From assembly GCA_013350335.1 (NCBI GenBank), contig CM023537.1, positions 13,582,884-13,646,883 on the forward strand: DNA of 64,000 nucleotides, read 5' to 3'. A program made the translations under genes and the position numbers. Of the stretch, positions 29,385-40,288 are shown piece after piece; within the stretch, counting starts at the first letter, position 1, and each line of letters begins with the position of its first letter. The notes under the pieces were generated by a model that did not search any database, was not told the origin of the DNA, and saw nothing but the letters and a program-made list of their open reading frames with translations. The stretch is from Chimonanthus salicifolius (lineage: Eukaryota; Streptophyta; Magnoliopsida; Laurales; Calycanthaceae).

Positions 29385-32300
29385 TGTCATGCCCCAACCC
29401 GAAGGGTGGGCCTGGAACGTGACTGATTTTTTTTTTTTTAAAGCTAAGACAACACTCAAGCATTCTAACTGGGCCGGATCAACAGTTGGGCTCAGAGGTC
29501 ACAAATGATCTCGAACATGTGAACTCAAACATATACCATAAGTCTGATATCAACAAAGCACAACTGCAATACAATAACAATTCTCATAAATTCAACACTG
29601 AATTATCATTACAAAATCATCATCAGAGTCACTATAGAAACGCAGTAGTCTAATACATCACATTAATACAAATTAAGTACCACACCCGGTACTTAACAAA
29701 AACAAATGGTTCTAAGAACCAAAAAGCAAAGATAAGGGTATTCCCCTCGGTGGGAATCTCAAAACACCGCCGCAGCTTATCCACTCTAAGCTTGAAATAG
29801 AGGGTTCTCCTCCTCGGGTTCATCTCTTAAAAGGTGAGTGGGGTGAGCTAACTAGCCCAGTGAAGGAAATATAACAGTGCAGTTTCAAAGTAAACAACAG
29901 GTTAGCAATAAACAACAGTTGTAATAAATATCTCGTGCTTGATCACAAATAAGCATAATATTATCATCATTCTCATAATTCATCATTTCCTTTCCAATAC
30001 TGCTATCATCCAACGTAACGCCTGTCAACTACGCTGAGACCATTGTATTAAGTCCCGACACGGTTAAAATACATCCTTACAAGTACATCTCCGACTCTCC
30101 CATAGCCGATACTGACACCCTTAAGTCAGCAATTGTCGACACTCGTGGTCTAGTAGACGTAAAGCATCTCCCATATGGCCGATATTAGTTCAATAGTCAA
30201 GGCACGTGGAAGTAATCTTACACATTTCATATGATCAACATCATAGGCACTCTTACCGATAGTGCGTCAAGTCTAGGCACATGAGTGGGTTCATCAAATC
30301 TGAAACCACTCATTACTCAATATCCATATCAAATAAACCTGTTTACATCAAGCTGCAAAGTAAAGTTCCCTCACCGTATATGTGTGCTTTCGCGGTCTCT
30401 AGTTCAAACAACAAACAAGTGCACAATCAATACACATAGCAGTCATATACATACAAACAATATTTCGAAATCATACTTGTTTTCCCAAAGATATCAAAGG
30501 TACATGGAATTGAGTCTCCTATTTGGTTTCTATCATTTTTAAATTATAATAATCCACAATATAATAAAAAAAGTGCTCAGTCCAAAACTCATATTGTCTT
30601 CTGGGCATTGACCAGATTGACTTATTGAGTTAGGTCTAGATCTTCGGGTCACTTCTCGGTTGTCTTCTAGGATAGGACCAGATCTGATATTTTGAATTAG
30701 GCCTCGAGGTCACTCAGTGCCTGACAAATATAGCGTCGGCCTGAAAGTGAAATCACTTAGTGCCCGACCATTAGAGTCGGCCTGGAAGTGAATACAATAG
30801 TAAATACACTATACTAATAAGAGAAGAGGGTTAGTACACATTTTTAATTAACAAAAGGAGGTACTAACATCACATCACATGCATTAATAATCATCAAATA
30901 AGATTAGACACTTTAAAAACTGGGTCCCTTAGAACATGCCTCAGAACCAGGTACTGTGGCTTCGCATCATTCGAACCACACCTAAACCAGTCACTGACCT
31001 CGGATCATGGGTCTGACTTCGGATCGTCCGAAGATCGGGTCTCCGATCTTCCGAAAGTCCATCTAAACCGAAAAACGAATAAATAAGTCTCGGTGGGTCT
31101 ATGCACTTCGGAACATCCGAAATGAGGGCTCGGAACGTCCGACTGGATTTGGTCCTTCCGAGCTCTGCTCGGATCGTCCGAAAGGGTCAGGCTAGCCTCG
31201 GGCGTAACTGGGCTTCGGGTGAAGCTCAGAACGCCCGAGGGTTAGCTCTCGGACCGTCCGAAGCTCAACTCTCGGACCGTCCGAGAGTCGTCTTCCTCAC
31301 TGTCTGCACCAGCAAATAGTGACGGCAGACAACATGTGAAATGCGAATCTAGAAACAGAGGATTTTCCGGACTCGGTTTTCACATCTAGCAGGTCCGATG
31401 GACTTCTCTGGGAGTCCTCTTTCTATAGGGAATGGTTTGGAGCTTTGAGGCTCACTGGGCCATCTGATTTTAACATTGGAAACTCACGAGTACAAGAGAA
31501 CTCATGGTTTTTCTTAAACTTCAAACTGATTTTTCTCACTCAAAACAGTGCCAAAGCCGGTTTTTCTTGATTCTTAACCACCTAAAATTGAAAGAGGAAC
31601 ACAGTGGTTACCTTCACTGGAGTTCCTGGGCTAAGATTCGGTCTTTTGAAAATTTTCCGTCTAAGGTACGGTAACTGAAACTGGGAAACAACAGGGGCTG
31701 GAACAGTTCGGTTTCTGGTTTGACAGAGAGCAGCTGAAAGAGGCTGAGAGAGAAGAGAAGGTTTGAAGGGAGTTTGAAAGCTGAACTGAGGCCCAGATTT
31801 ATAGAAATCTGGTCGAGAAAACTGGCCGGACAGCCACTGTATGCGGCTACATGCAGCGCCTGCTTACGTCCGCTACAGTACCGTAAGTTATGGTTGCAAA
31901 TCAGCTCTTCAAATTTTCATTTTTGCAAATAAGTCCCTGGTTTTAATAAAAAACCGATTTTAAACTGGAAGCATGATTTTAAGAACTAAAAATCTTAATC
32001 CAACCTTACAGATAGGTTGGGTTTTGAAAACCTTAATCACCATAAAAATTTTGGAATTTAACTCTCACTAAAAACCATTGATTTAATTAAAAATCACTAT
32101 TTAATACTATTTACTTAATTAAACAAATGTTAAAATAAATAATTTAGAGACCTCATTTTGGGGTGTAAAGAAATAACTAGACCATTCTTAAAATGGTCGA
32201 ACACAAAATACTAGTTTTGAAATTTATCTTATTTCCAAAACCTATTTAAAATAATTAATACTTCCTTTCGGGGTTTTGACGGGCAGATTTAAATAATATT

Positions 32301-32587
32301 TTCTGAAGATAAAATTATTTTAAAATTAGAAATGCAAATCCTTTATTAAGGAGAATAATATCATCCAATAATAATCACACAACAACATAATTTATAAAAT
32401 AATCACCACTAAGCGGTAAATTACCAAAATGCCCCCTCCAAATGGACGAGCTGTATCACTGAGCTCACAAGCTCGGATTGGGCCACACCTGAGCTTTCCT
32501 CAAAGCCCTAACCGTAATCTTCGAGATTAACCTGTCTAAACAAGATTATTAAGTTTAAACACGCCTAATCTGGAGCAGGGTATTACA
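29385..32587 (-). mobile_element. Solo LTR (3.2 kb) at the tandem-duplication junction
   Basis: Plus-strand ends are TGTCATGCCCCAACCCG and GCAGGGTATTACA, so it is TG...CA. It is flanked by a perfect 5-bp duplication, TCTTG, at 29380-29384 and 32588-32592. Read on the minus strand it starts TGTAATACCC and has a TATA-like TTTCTATAAATC near 31797 followed by a pyrimidine-rich leader, so it points leftward. It has no coding domain and no second LTR. It resembles the fragment at 8412 at its 29.4-29.9 kb end. The ORFs inside it (for example 31101-31319) are not genes. Confidence 0.88.
31017..31290. repeat. Cluster of CTCGGAnCGTCCGAA palindromes inside the LTR
   Basis: At least six imperfect 15-bp palindromes: TTCGGATCGTCCGAA, TTCGGAACATCCGAA, CTCGGAACGTCCGA, CTCGGATCGTCCGAA, CTCGGACCGTCCGAA and CTCGGACCGTCCGAG, with further half sites. 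They sit in a GC-rich island within the otherwise AT-rich solo LTR. Confidence 0.8.
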
Positions 32588-33927
32588 TCTTGCCTATATT
32601 GTCTTTAGAGGAAAAATATTATAATACTAAACTCAGAATTGTGTCACTTAATCAAATTAATAGTATGAATGTTTTCTTTATGATCATAATTCTCGGGATG
32701 TATACAAGTCTTCTTACTCATAGACTGAATAACTCTATGGCCAGTGGTCTTTTAGGGTGAAATAAAAATCGAACTCAAGACTCTCGCTTTCTAAGACGAG
32801 TTTCTGACTATCACTCTAACCTTGTTAGATTAATTATAGTATGAATGTTATCAAGCTGCTCAAGAATACAGATGTAAATTTATTTATCAGAAGCACTTCA
32901 TTAGTTCATTCTAACCTTTCAAAAAAAAATTAAACACAGGTGAATGAGATTTGGTATGTTGCTTCATCAACTAAGCTTAAATTTATATTTTACGTTTTGT
33001 CAAAATGTTAATTGGATGGCACATGATTGGGTGTAATCGGCACTCTTATTTTTTTAAAAATAAAATAGCCAACCAATTAAACAGTGTAATACATGTAAAA
33101 AGACAAACATAATGTCCATTTATATAAAAAAAAACAGAGTGACTAAATTATATCCTTGGTCCTTTGATAAGATTTATTAATTCTATTGATACTCTTATTA
33201 AAAAGAAAAGTAATAAAAAACAAATGCATTTCACATCTGCATGAATTGCAGGAGATATGTAGAGATTTCTCTTATTAAGACACTCTTTGTATTATATCAT
33301 TATTTGACGGGCAACATTTTTGCAAAATTATAGTCACCAAAATCAAAATCTTTCACAAAATTTCACAAAATTATTTAAATCAAAATCTTTCACCAAATTT
33401 CACAATATTATTTCCCGAGCATAATTTTATGCTTGGTCTTGTGCTTTCTTTTCATCTAAACCTAAGGGTGAAACTCGGGGCGGGCATGACCCGATCCGAG
33501 AAATCATGCGGGTTGGGTTGAGAAGACAAAAACTTATATAGAATTCGAGTTGGATCGGGTTGAAGAATTTTCAAGTTAACCCAATCCAACCCGACCCTGT
33601 TAAAATGGGTTCAAAATGCGGGTCAGATCAGAATTCGGGTTAGAATTAAGATCGAGTCGTGAATTTCGAGTCAATAGTTCGGGTCAGATCGGTTCAGATT
33701 CCATAAATATTAACTCGAGTCGGGTTGAGTTTTAGGCCCCATACTAAGGGAGCCATCCTAGGCTGCGTTTGGATGGGGGGTAAGCGGGGGTAACCCCCAG
33801 TTACCCCTACTTACCCCCGTTTGGTAACAAGGGGGGAGGGGTAAAAATTCAAATTTTTACCCCTCCCCCCTCCCTTTCCAATACCCCCACGGGGCAAGGG
33901 GTATTCATTTTTGAATACCCCTCCTTA

Positions 33928-33951
33928 CCCCCCCCCCCCCCCCCCCCCCCC
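33928..33951 (+). repeat. Poly-C run of 24
   Basis: An unbroken run of 24 C, then A, then more C, near the left end of the inverted-repeat element. The exact length is likely to be unreliable in sequencing. Confidence 0.9.
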
Positions 33952-34399
33952 ACCCCCCACTTTTGCTTATGAATTTTTTTTTTTATATATTTTATTTATT
34001 TATTTATTTTGATAAGTACTTGGCTTTTATTTTTTTTAAAAGTACTCCATTATTTCCATTTGATAAATCTCATATTACCAAACAACACATTATATTTTTT
34101 TTATGAAGAGATATAATGAATTTTGTATTCATTTTTTGAAATTTAAAATAATAATAGTGGTTTTTATTTATTTTTTATTTTTAAGGAAAATTTTCCTCTA
34201 TTTATCCCGTGCCTTCATCTATTTTTCAATTATATATTATATAATTTTTTAAAACGTATTTGTCAACATATTCTATTTTTAAGAGGTGATTCTGTCGAAA
34301 TTTCGATAGGGTCTCAAAACTCTGAAAATTTTGAGATTTATGATAATATCTTTCAGGATAATTAACAATTTATTCTATTAGAAGATTATTTTAAAAATG

Positions 34400-35170
34400 T
34401 GTCAACATTTTCAACGTAATGCATTTAGGTGAGGGGTAAATTTTTACAGGGGTTACCCTTGAGCAGGGGTAATTGTACGTAGGGGTAAACTGACATATTA
34501 ACAATTTTATGAGAATTAATAATTTTATTAAATATATATAATATAAAAATAAAATTTCTGCAATATTTTTAATGTGATGCATTTGGATGAGGGGTAAATT
34601 TTTACAGGGGTTACCCTTGAGCAGGGGTAATTGTACGTAGGGGGCAGGGGTAATTGTACGTAGGGATAAACTGACATATTAACAATTTTATGAGAATTAA
34701 TAATTTTATTAAATCTATATAATATAAAAATAAAATTTCTGTAATATTTTCAAGGTGATGCATTTGGGTGAGGGATAAATTTTTACAGGGGTTACCCTTG
34801 AGCAGGGGTGATTGTACGTAGGGGTAAACTGACATATTAATAATTTTATGAGAATTAATAATTTTATTAAATCTATATAATATAAAAATAAAATTACTGC
34901 AACATTTTCAACATGATGCATTTGGGTGGGGGTAAATTTTTACAGGGGTTACCCTTGAGTAGGGGTAATTGTACGTAGGGGTAAACTGACATATTAACAA
35001 TTTTATGAGAATTAATAATTTTATTAAATCTATATAATATAAAAATAAAATTTCTTCAATGTGATGCATTTGGGTGAGGGGTAAATTTTTACAGGGGTTA
35101 CCCTTGAGCAGGGGTAATTGTACGTAGGGGTAAACTGACATATTAATAATTTTATGAGAATTAATATTTG
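34400..35170. repeat. Five tandem repeats of about 150-180 bp
   Basis: Units restart at 'gcattt(g/a)g(g)tgagggg' near 34421, 34579, 34760, 34918 and 35066. Each holds 'aaatttttacaggggttacc', 'ggggtaattgtacgtagggg', 'taaactgacatatt' and an AT-rich half. The second unit has an internal duplication of about 22 bp. The ORFs across this stretch are echoes of the repeat. Confidence 0.92.
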
Positions 35171-35986
35171 TTAAATTCATATAATATGAAAAATAATAAT
35201 TATAATTTTTATGAAGAGATATGTTGATATTTTTTTATTTTTTTATTGGGATTTAAAATAGTAATATAAAAAAAAATCTTTATTTATATTTTTAATATTA
35301 GAATGCAAGTGTTCATTTTAAATTATAATTATGAAAAATAATTTATAGAAATTAGATAATATTATTATAAGTTATATTATTAGAATTTACTTCATAAATA
35401 TTATTTATAATTATATTTTATAAAAAAAGATATTAATATATCATGTTACCCTTGCCTCTAGTTACCAAACAAAATTTTTTACCCTTAGGGTAAGATTTAC
35501 TTTACCACAACAATTACCAAACAAGATAAGGGTAATTCCAATTCAAGGGTCACCCCTACTCAAGGGTGACCCCTACTTAGGGGTAACCCCTATAAAAATT
35601 ACCCCCCATCCAAACGCAGCCCTAGTGAAGAAACAAATATGAGATTGTCCTAAATTAGGCACGGGCCTAACTAAAATTCAAGTTTTACCCAGTCCAAGCC
35701 TGGCCCATTGACATCTATGAGCCCCTAGATCATTTTGGATCTAGCCTTTGTGGATCATTGAGCCCGATAAAACCATCATTCCTTGATTCCTATTAATGTA
35801 ACTAAAGAAATTCTAACTATATTATCTAATATTGGATTAGGGTGAGGAATCATTGTCATGTCTCTGTCTTGCAAGAAATGCGTGTTTCTAGTCACATATA
35901 AGTATCAATCTCTCTGTCACAGTCCATTGGTATTTCATCAAAGTTTAACCATTGTGACACATCATTTGAAGTAGTTTTAAATAAAA

Positions 35987-35989
<3 letters not shown>

Positions 35990-36029
<40 letters not shown>
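35990..36029. repeat. (AT)n microsatellite
   Basis: A-run followed by about 18 AT units, just past the end of duplication copy B. Confidence 0.95.
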
Positions 36030-36034
<5 letters not shown>

Positions 36035-36933
36035 TTCAGAACATTTTCGATCATTAAAGTTTGATCCTCACTCATATCTCATGAAGCTCATGTTTAACCT
36101 AAGTGCACTTCCTCAATCGCGAGGGATATGTTAGCTAAAGGGTTCACTCCTAGTTCAAAAATTTGAAACTCGATTCGAAAACCTATCAAGTTAAGTATCT
36201 CAGATGAGGTTTTCAATTTAATTTGAAAAAAAATTGATAAAACTCATTAACTTGATTGACTCAAAATTATACTGAGTAAAGTCAACTTGCACCAACTCAC
36301 TCAGTTTTTTTTTAGATTAATGATCCTATTACACATGATACATATGGTTTTGAAATTTTAAATTTGTGATATATGTCATGAAAAATTAACAACTCATGAT
36401 AATTGAATTTTTAAAATTAAAAATATAAAAAATATTCTATTATATTTTTATTTTTTTAAGCAAAGGATTAAACATATCAACGGGGTAAGAGGTTAAAAAA
36501 ATATAAAAAAAGCACTATTGCAAATTTTTAGGTCCCTCCATCCAATCAACTTGCTCTAATTATGACTATAATATTTTTTCTAAGTTGTTGATAAATGATG
36601 GTCACTTGAATGAATTCTAAATTGATGAAATAAATGATTTAATTAATGATGATGTGATTGGTGATGGCCACTTTCATTACTGACACTAGCTGTCTGTGTG
36701 GCCATGATGGGTGGTTTCATGGGATTGAACCAAGCTAGAGTCTCAGTGAAGTGAAAATGTAAAAAAAAAAAAAAAGACGATGGCCACTTTCATTAGTCAT
36801 ACCAATAGAAAAGGGAACTATAGATATTTTAACTAAAATTGAAATAACAATCTAGTGCACCCACTTGTAGACTTCACAAAATAATGCAAATAAAATTTTT
36901 ACATTATAAATTCTTTATATAAATAGCAAATAA
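36030..36933. other. Intergenic, no feature seen
   Basis: AT-rich sequence with no coding segment or recognisable transposon. 36650-36780 contains a phrase resembling 46230-46310 ('tgaagtgaaa' after a 'gattgaac/gggctcgag' stretch), probably a minor dispersed repeat. Confidence 0.4.
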
Positions 36934-37530
36934 TCAGAAGGAGACAGATGGCAGTTTCTGATTAGCTGGGAAGTGTTTGATTAGCTGCCTTGATTGCATG
37001 TGAGCAAAGATTGGAACTTGATGGCCTGCTCCTCTTATGGTCACAAATGTCAGGCCATGGTAGCCTATTGTCCAACCCCCAACCTGGTTGAATAGATAAA
37101 CAGTAAAAATAATATTCAAATATAAATAAAACTAAGAGGATTTTTTTTTATAATTATAATTATCAGTCTAATTATTTATCTACCAATTTAAGATTGAAAT
37201 ACCATATCACAGTACCTGGTTTTGGGTGTACCAAGGAGCGCATTCTTCTGTACTGTTTAATCCCAGCTTGTTTATTTTATATCTCCTTGATGTGTTTTTT
37301 TTAGGTCCGTCCAGACGTTGCACCCGACTAGTCCCCCGAGGAGTGTGAAAACCCCCTATCCGCACACACTGGGTAGATTGATAGGACCTTACTCTATACA
37401 TATTCCCATGGAAAGTGACCCTTCATTGGAGCTCTCATGGTTTGAATCCAAGACCTCCCTCGAGAGATCTTGCTCCCAAACCAATTGGGATAACCCCTTG
37501 GTACATTTCCATCGGTGTCTCCAGTCTCCA
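36934..37530 (-). pseudogene. Serine carboxypeptidase (S10) 3' remnant split by a SINE
   Basis: The last exon (36934-37083, acceptor CAACCAG) reads [20 protein letters not shown] and then HQVP, the segment with the catalytic His of the S10 family, ending in a stop. The previous exon ends TSRRYKINKLGL...APWYTQNQ at donor CAG/GTACTG (37216). Its front half lies beyond the SINE, at 37500-37530: GDTDGNVP, the catalytic Asp loop. Intact relatives read GDTDGRVPVTSTRYSIN continuously. The Asp-loop piece also has a 7-bp repeat (TGGAGAC twice) that shifts the frame. I find no upstream exons (catalytic Ser region), so this is a truncated pseudogene. Intact enzymes are vacuolar or secreted peptidases or acyltransferases. 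Confidence 0.8.
37294..37499 (-). mobile_element. tRNA-derived SINE inside the carboxypeptidase exon
   Basis: On the minus strand it begins CAAGGGGTTATCCCAATTGG (A-box region), has a B-box-like GGTCTTGGATTCAAACC, and ends in CT plus an A8 tail that abuts CACATCAAGG of the carboxypeptidase exon. No clean target duplication was found; two bases of the expected coding sequence appear to be missing at the junction. Confidence 0.75.
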
Positions 37531-38164
37531 CTAAAATAAGTTAAAAATTATAAAAGGAAAAGTTCACTTTTCTTAAATAGAAGGAAATTACAAGCAGAAG
37601 TTCCAAATTCGATTCCCATTTCTTTTAAAAGAGTAGTTTTTTGTGGAATTATCTAGTATATATAGATAGGGAGACTTGTACATATCTTGAAGATTATAAA
37701 TATACTATAAGAGATCTGGACATGATCATAAAAAAAAATAGGTATATTCATTGGAGCCAATGCGTGCACAAGTATGTAAAACCAAAAACTAGAGTAGAGC
37801 CCAAGACCTCGAAGTTCACCGAGTTAAGTAAACTCAAATTCAACCGTGTCACAGTCAAATGCATGACTGAAAACTCGTACAAGTCTAAGAAACGAAACAC
37901 AAAACTCAGTTACTCAAAATCGTGCCTGAGTCTTCTCGAGTTCTAGTACAGATGTAGAATTCTATGCGAACCGATTCACAACAAATAATTACAAAAAAAC
38001 AGTGGCACTGAAATATTTGAAACTTGTCTAATATGTTGCTTCTCGGAAATTTAGATGCAGTTTGCAAGTTGACTCAGTCTCATATGGAACTTTTTTGAGC
38101 CCCTTATTCTATGTGATAAATATCTATTTTTTTTTAGATTTATCAAGGTTAATAATTGATTAAG
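37531..38164. other. Intergenic, no feature seen
   Basis: Upstream of the carboxypeptidase remnant. I looked here for earlier exons on the minus strand and found none. The 101-codon ORF at 37641-37946 has no recognisable content. Confidence 0.4.
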
Positions 38165-38715
38165 AAAATACTTTTTTATGACCAATGTGTTTAAGCTTTT
38201 TAGAGTATTTGACTAATCCTCGAGGTATATACATGCCTCTCTTATGACCAGAATCAAAATATCTGCAAAAGGAGATCTCTGCCATGTTGGATATCGGCCA
38301 AGATCTCTCTCTCCTCTTTTCTTTTTTTGAAAAATATTAGGATTTTATATATTTTAATATTTCTGAATTAAAAAGAAATTAAAAAAATGAAAGGAGATTC
38401 ACTTTTGAAAAGAACAAAATTGAAATCATTAATATCGGCTTGGGCTCACCCCCGAAACAATTTTTTTTTAAAAAAAATAGACGATATTTAATAAAATCGG
38501 CTGATATATCCGCGATATCGGCCGATTTTATCTTAGTACGACTAATACTAACTGGTATAGGCCTGAGATTTTCATCACTGCTTATGAGTTATGACACACA
38601 AACTGGGTAATTCTAGGGGAACGGCTCTTTAGTTGGAATGGGATCGAAATCAGAACTCCTGTTTTGTTAGGCGGGTTTCTGGACATCACTCCAACTCCTT
38701 TAGATTAATTGATAA
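38165..38715 (-). mobile_element. SINE interrupted by a hAT-like MITE
   Basis: The right part (38581-38715) contains, on the minus strand, GGAGTTGGAGTGATGTCCAG and a B-box-like AGTTCTGATTTCGATCCC. The left part (38165-38248) continues with the 'tatacatgcctctcttatga' section that other copies have (compare 'tatacaagtctctttactca' at 28200). The MITE at 38249-38580 splits them. Confidence 0.6.
38249..38580. mobile_element. hAT-like MITE with ATCGGCCGAT core, copy 3 (diverged)
   Basis: 332 bp with ends CAGAATCAAAATATC and, inverted, CAGTGATGAAAATCTC. The flanking 8-mers are CTTATGAC (38241-38248) and CTTATGAG (38581-38588), a 7/8 match. The interior holds 'gatatcggccaaga' and 'gatatcggccgatttta', an older relative of copies 1 and 2. 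Confidence 0.7.
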
Positions 38716-39584
38716 GGAAAATATTTTTTAAATCAAATACATCCTGACCAAGACCCGCCCAAATAGATCCACGTAAGTCGAACCTGATTCAAATTTTAAA
38801 TCTCTGGTGATATTAGAAAATCATTTCCATGCAGAAGTGGGTGTATTATTATTATTATTATTATTATTTTATTATTATTATACCTGTAAAGCCATACTCG
38901 GATGCCGGCATCGATCAGTTTTTTAATAACCGGAGGAGTCGAGTGCGGGTGATCATTCCATTCAATATTTTTATATAAAATTAAACAGGAAAAAATTTCA
39001 TTAGCATCTGACTTTCAGGAACTTGGAGTGTATTTGTATGAACATCTTCTCCCAAACATATTGGTCAGTATCTTCTAGCGCCTTCTAGGACTGGGCTGGG
39101 CCTTTGCAGCTGGGTCAATCTAGACTTTGGACTAGTCATATAGCCAAGTCCATCACCACATAAATTCAAAAACTCAGTACAACTGACCCTACTTGACAGA
39201 TCACCTCAGTTGACTGAGTCTGATAGGGTCTGTGGAGTTACTTTTTTAAGACTCATCTGCGTTACTTAACTCAGTGTTCTTTCTTGATCGAGTTCAGATC
39301 TCAAGTTATGAACCATAAATCCAGAATAGTCCCAGTACTTGGCGATTGGCCCAAGGGCCCATGCCTAGACTATGCATCAGCACAGATCCTAAGTGAGTGG
39401 AGCAAAGATCCTAACCTGGGCCTGGACTGGAGTCAGTCCAATACAATCAAGTACATAGAGGCATAACCAGGGGTTTAAAGATTATCAGCTAATATGAATA
39501 GAAATATGACTGATTTGGCTCAGTGTTTTTAAAATTTTCAAAAAGTTAGAAAATACATATTAGTCAAGACAAGCTGAGATCTTG
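38716..39584. other. Intergenic, no gene
   Basis: Contains an (ATT)n microsatellite at about 38847-38880. Nothing coding was recognised. 39070-39470 has a less AT-rich texture with GGGCCTGG-type phrases, perhaps old retroelement sequence. Confidence 0.4.
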
Positions 39585-39790
39585 GATTGATAATAATTAT
39601 AAGCCAGTATGGGCCATCTTACTCCTATACAGATGCAAACCTCTTTACCCACATACACCCAAGTAACTCTATAGAGAGTGACCTTTTGAGGGTCTTTTAC
39701 CAAGCTTCTAGTCCTGTCATTGAAGGATTCTTTCTCCTCTCTATTTTTAACCTCTTAATAAGAGGAAATTTTTGACCGTCAGACTAACTC
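39585..39790 (-). mobile_element. Degenerate SINE of the same family
   Basis: The segment 'ctctttacccacatacaccc' then 'taactctatagagagtgacc' follows the layout of the SINE at 28141-28325 ('ctctttactcacacataatg', 'aattctatggcgagtgg'). The internal promoter boxes are worn. Confidence 0.45.
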
Positions 39791-40117
39791 CCTCTTGGAT
39801 TCGTTCTCCTCTCTATTAGGCCCATTTACAATCGAATTTCTTAGTAAAAGTGACGTCAATGCATTACACGTGCAGGTCTTACTTGATAAACACGTATACA
39901 AGACACTTCACTAAACCCCTAAAGGAAAAAAAAAAAACAATTCCCCCAACTTGGAGCAATGCGCCTGTCAATCATCTCACATGCCAAGTTAGAAAGATTT
40001 ATATTTTGATGGAGACTCAAATGTCCAGTCCCCCAACAAGTAACATCGAGCATATATAATACAAGTGTTTCATTAGAACAAATCAGACTAACTGGGTGTA
40101 GCTAAAAAAAACATCCA

Positions 40118-40288
40118 CATAGGAGTACCTCAGCTGGTTACCTCCCGCCTCAGGAAGCAGGAGGTCACGGGTTTGAACCCCCATAGCTTAACCTTGGTGT
40201 GCCTTAGTGGTATGAGCCCACCCATGGAGGTTTTACGCTGGGTATCCCGGAGTTTCCCACACGTAAATTCAAAAAAAAAAAAAAAAAA
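40118..40288 (+). mobile_element. tRNA-derived SINE, well preserved
   Basis: A-box-like GAGTACCTCAGCTGGTTACC, B-box CACGGGTTTGAACCCCC, then GGAGGTTTTACGCTGGGTA, 'tttcccacacgtaaattc' and a pure A-tail of 18 at 40270-40287. These are the split pol III promoter and 3' end of a tRNA-derived SINE. The 5' edge is set at GGAGTACC. Confidence 0.8.

Larger units (their letters stand above)
33761..35621. mobile_element. Non-autonomous TIR DNA transposon (3-bp target duplication)
   Basis: 1861 bp with terminal inverted repeats beginning GGCTGCGTTTGGATGG; the first 23 bp match perfectly at both ends. It is flanked by CTA at 33758-33760 and 35622-35624. Copy A of the surrounding duplication has 'gccatcctagtaaag' with a single CTA (about 29011-29025), which is the empty site. 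A 3-bp duplication and G-rich termini suggest PIF/Harbinger, though those usually prefer TWA. The interior has a 24-base C run and five tandem repeats and no transposase. Confidence 0.9.
32592..35960. repeat. Tandem duplication, copy B
   Basis: Second copy of 28037-29384, expanded by the inverted-repeat element at 33761-35621 and by a segment of about 240 bp near 32900-33140. Its right end ('agtttaaccattgtgacaca') matches the end of copy A before the solo LTR. No gene is present. Confidence 0.85.

Noticed and set aside
34391..35180. Four overlapping ORFs with near-identical peptides
   Set aside because: They repeat because the DNA is the five-unit tandem array inside the inverted-repeat transposon.
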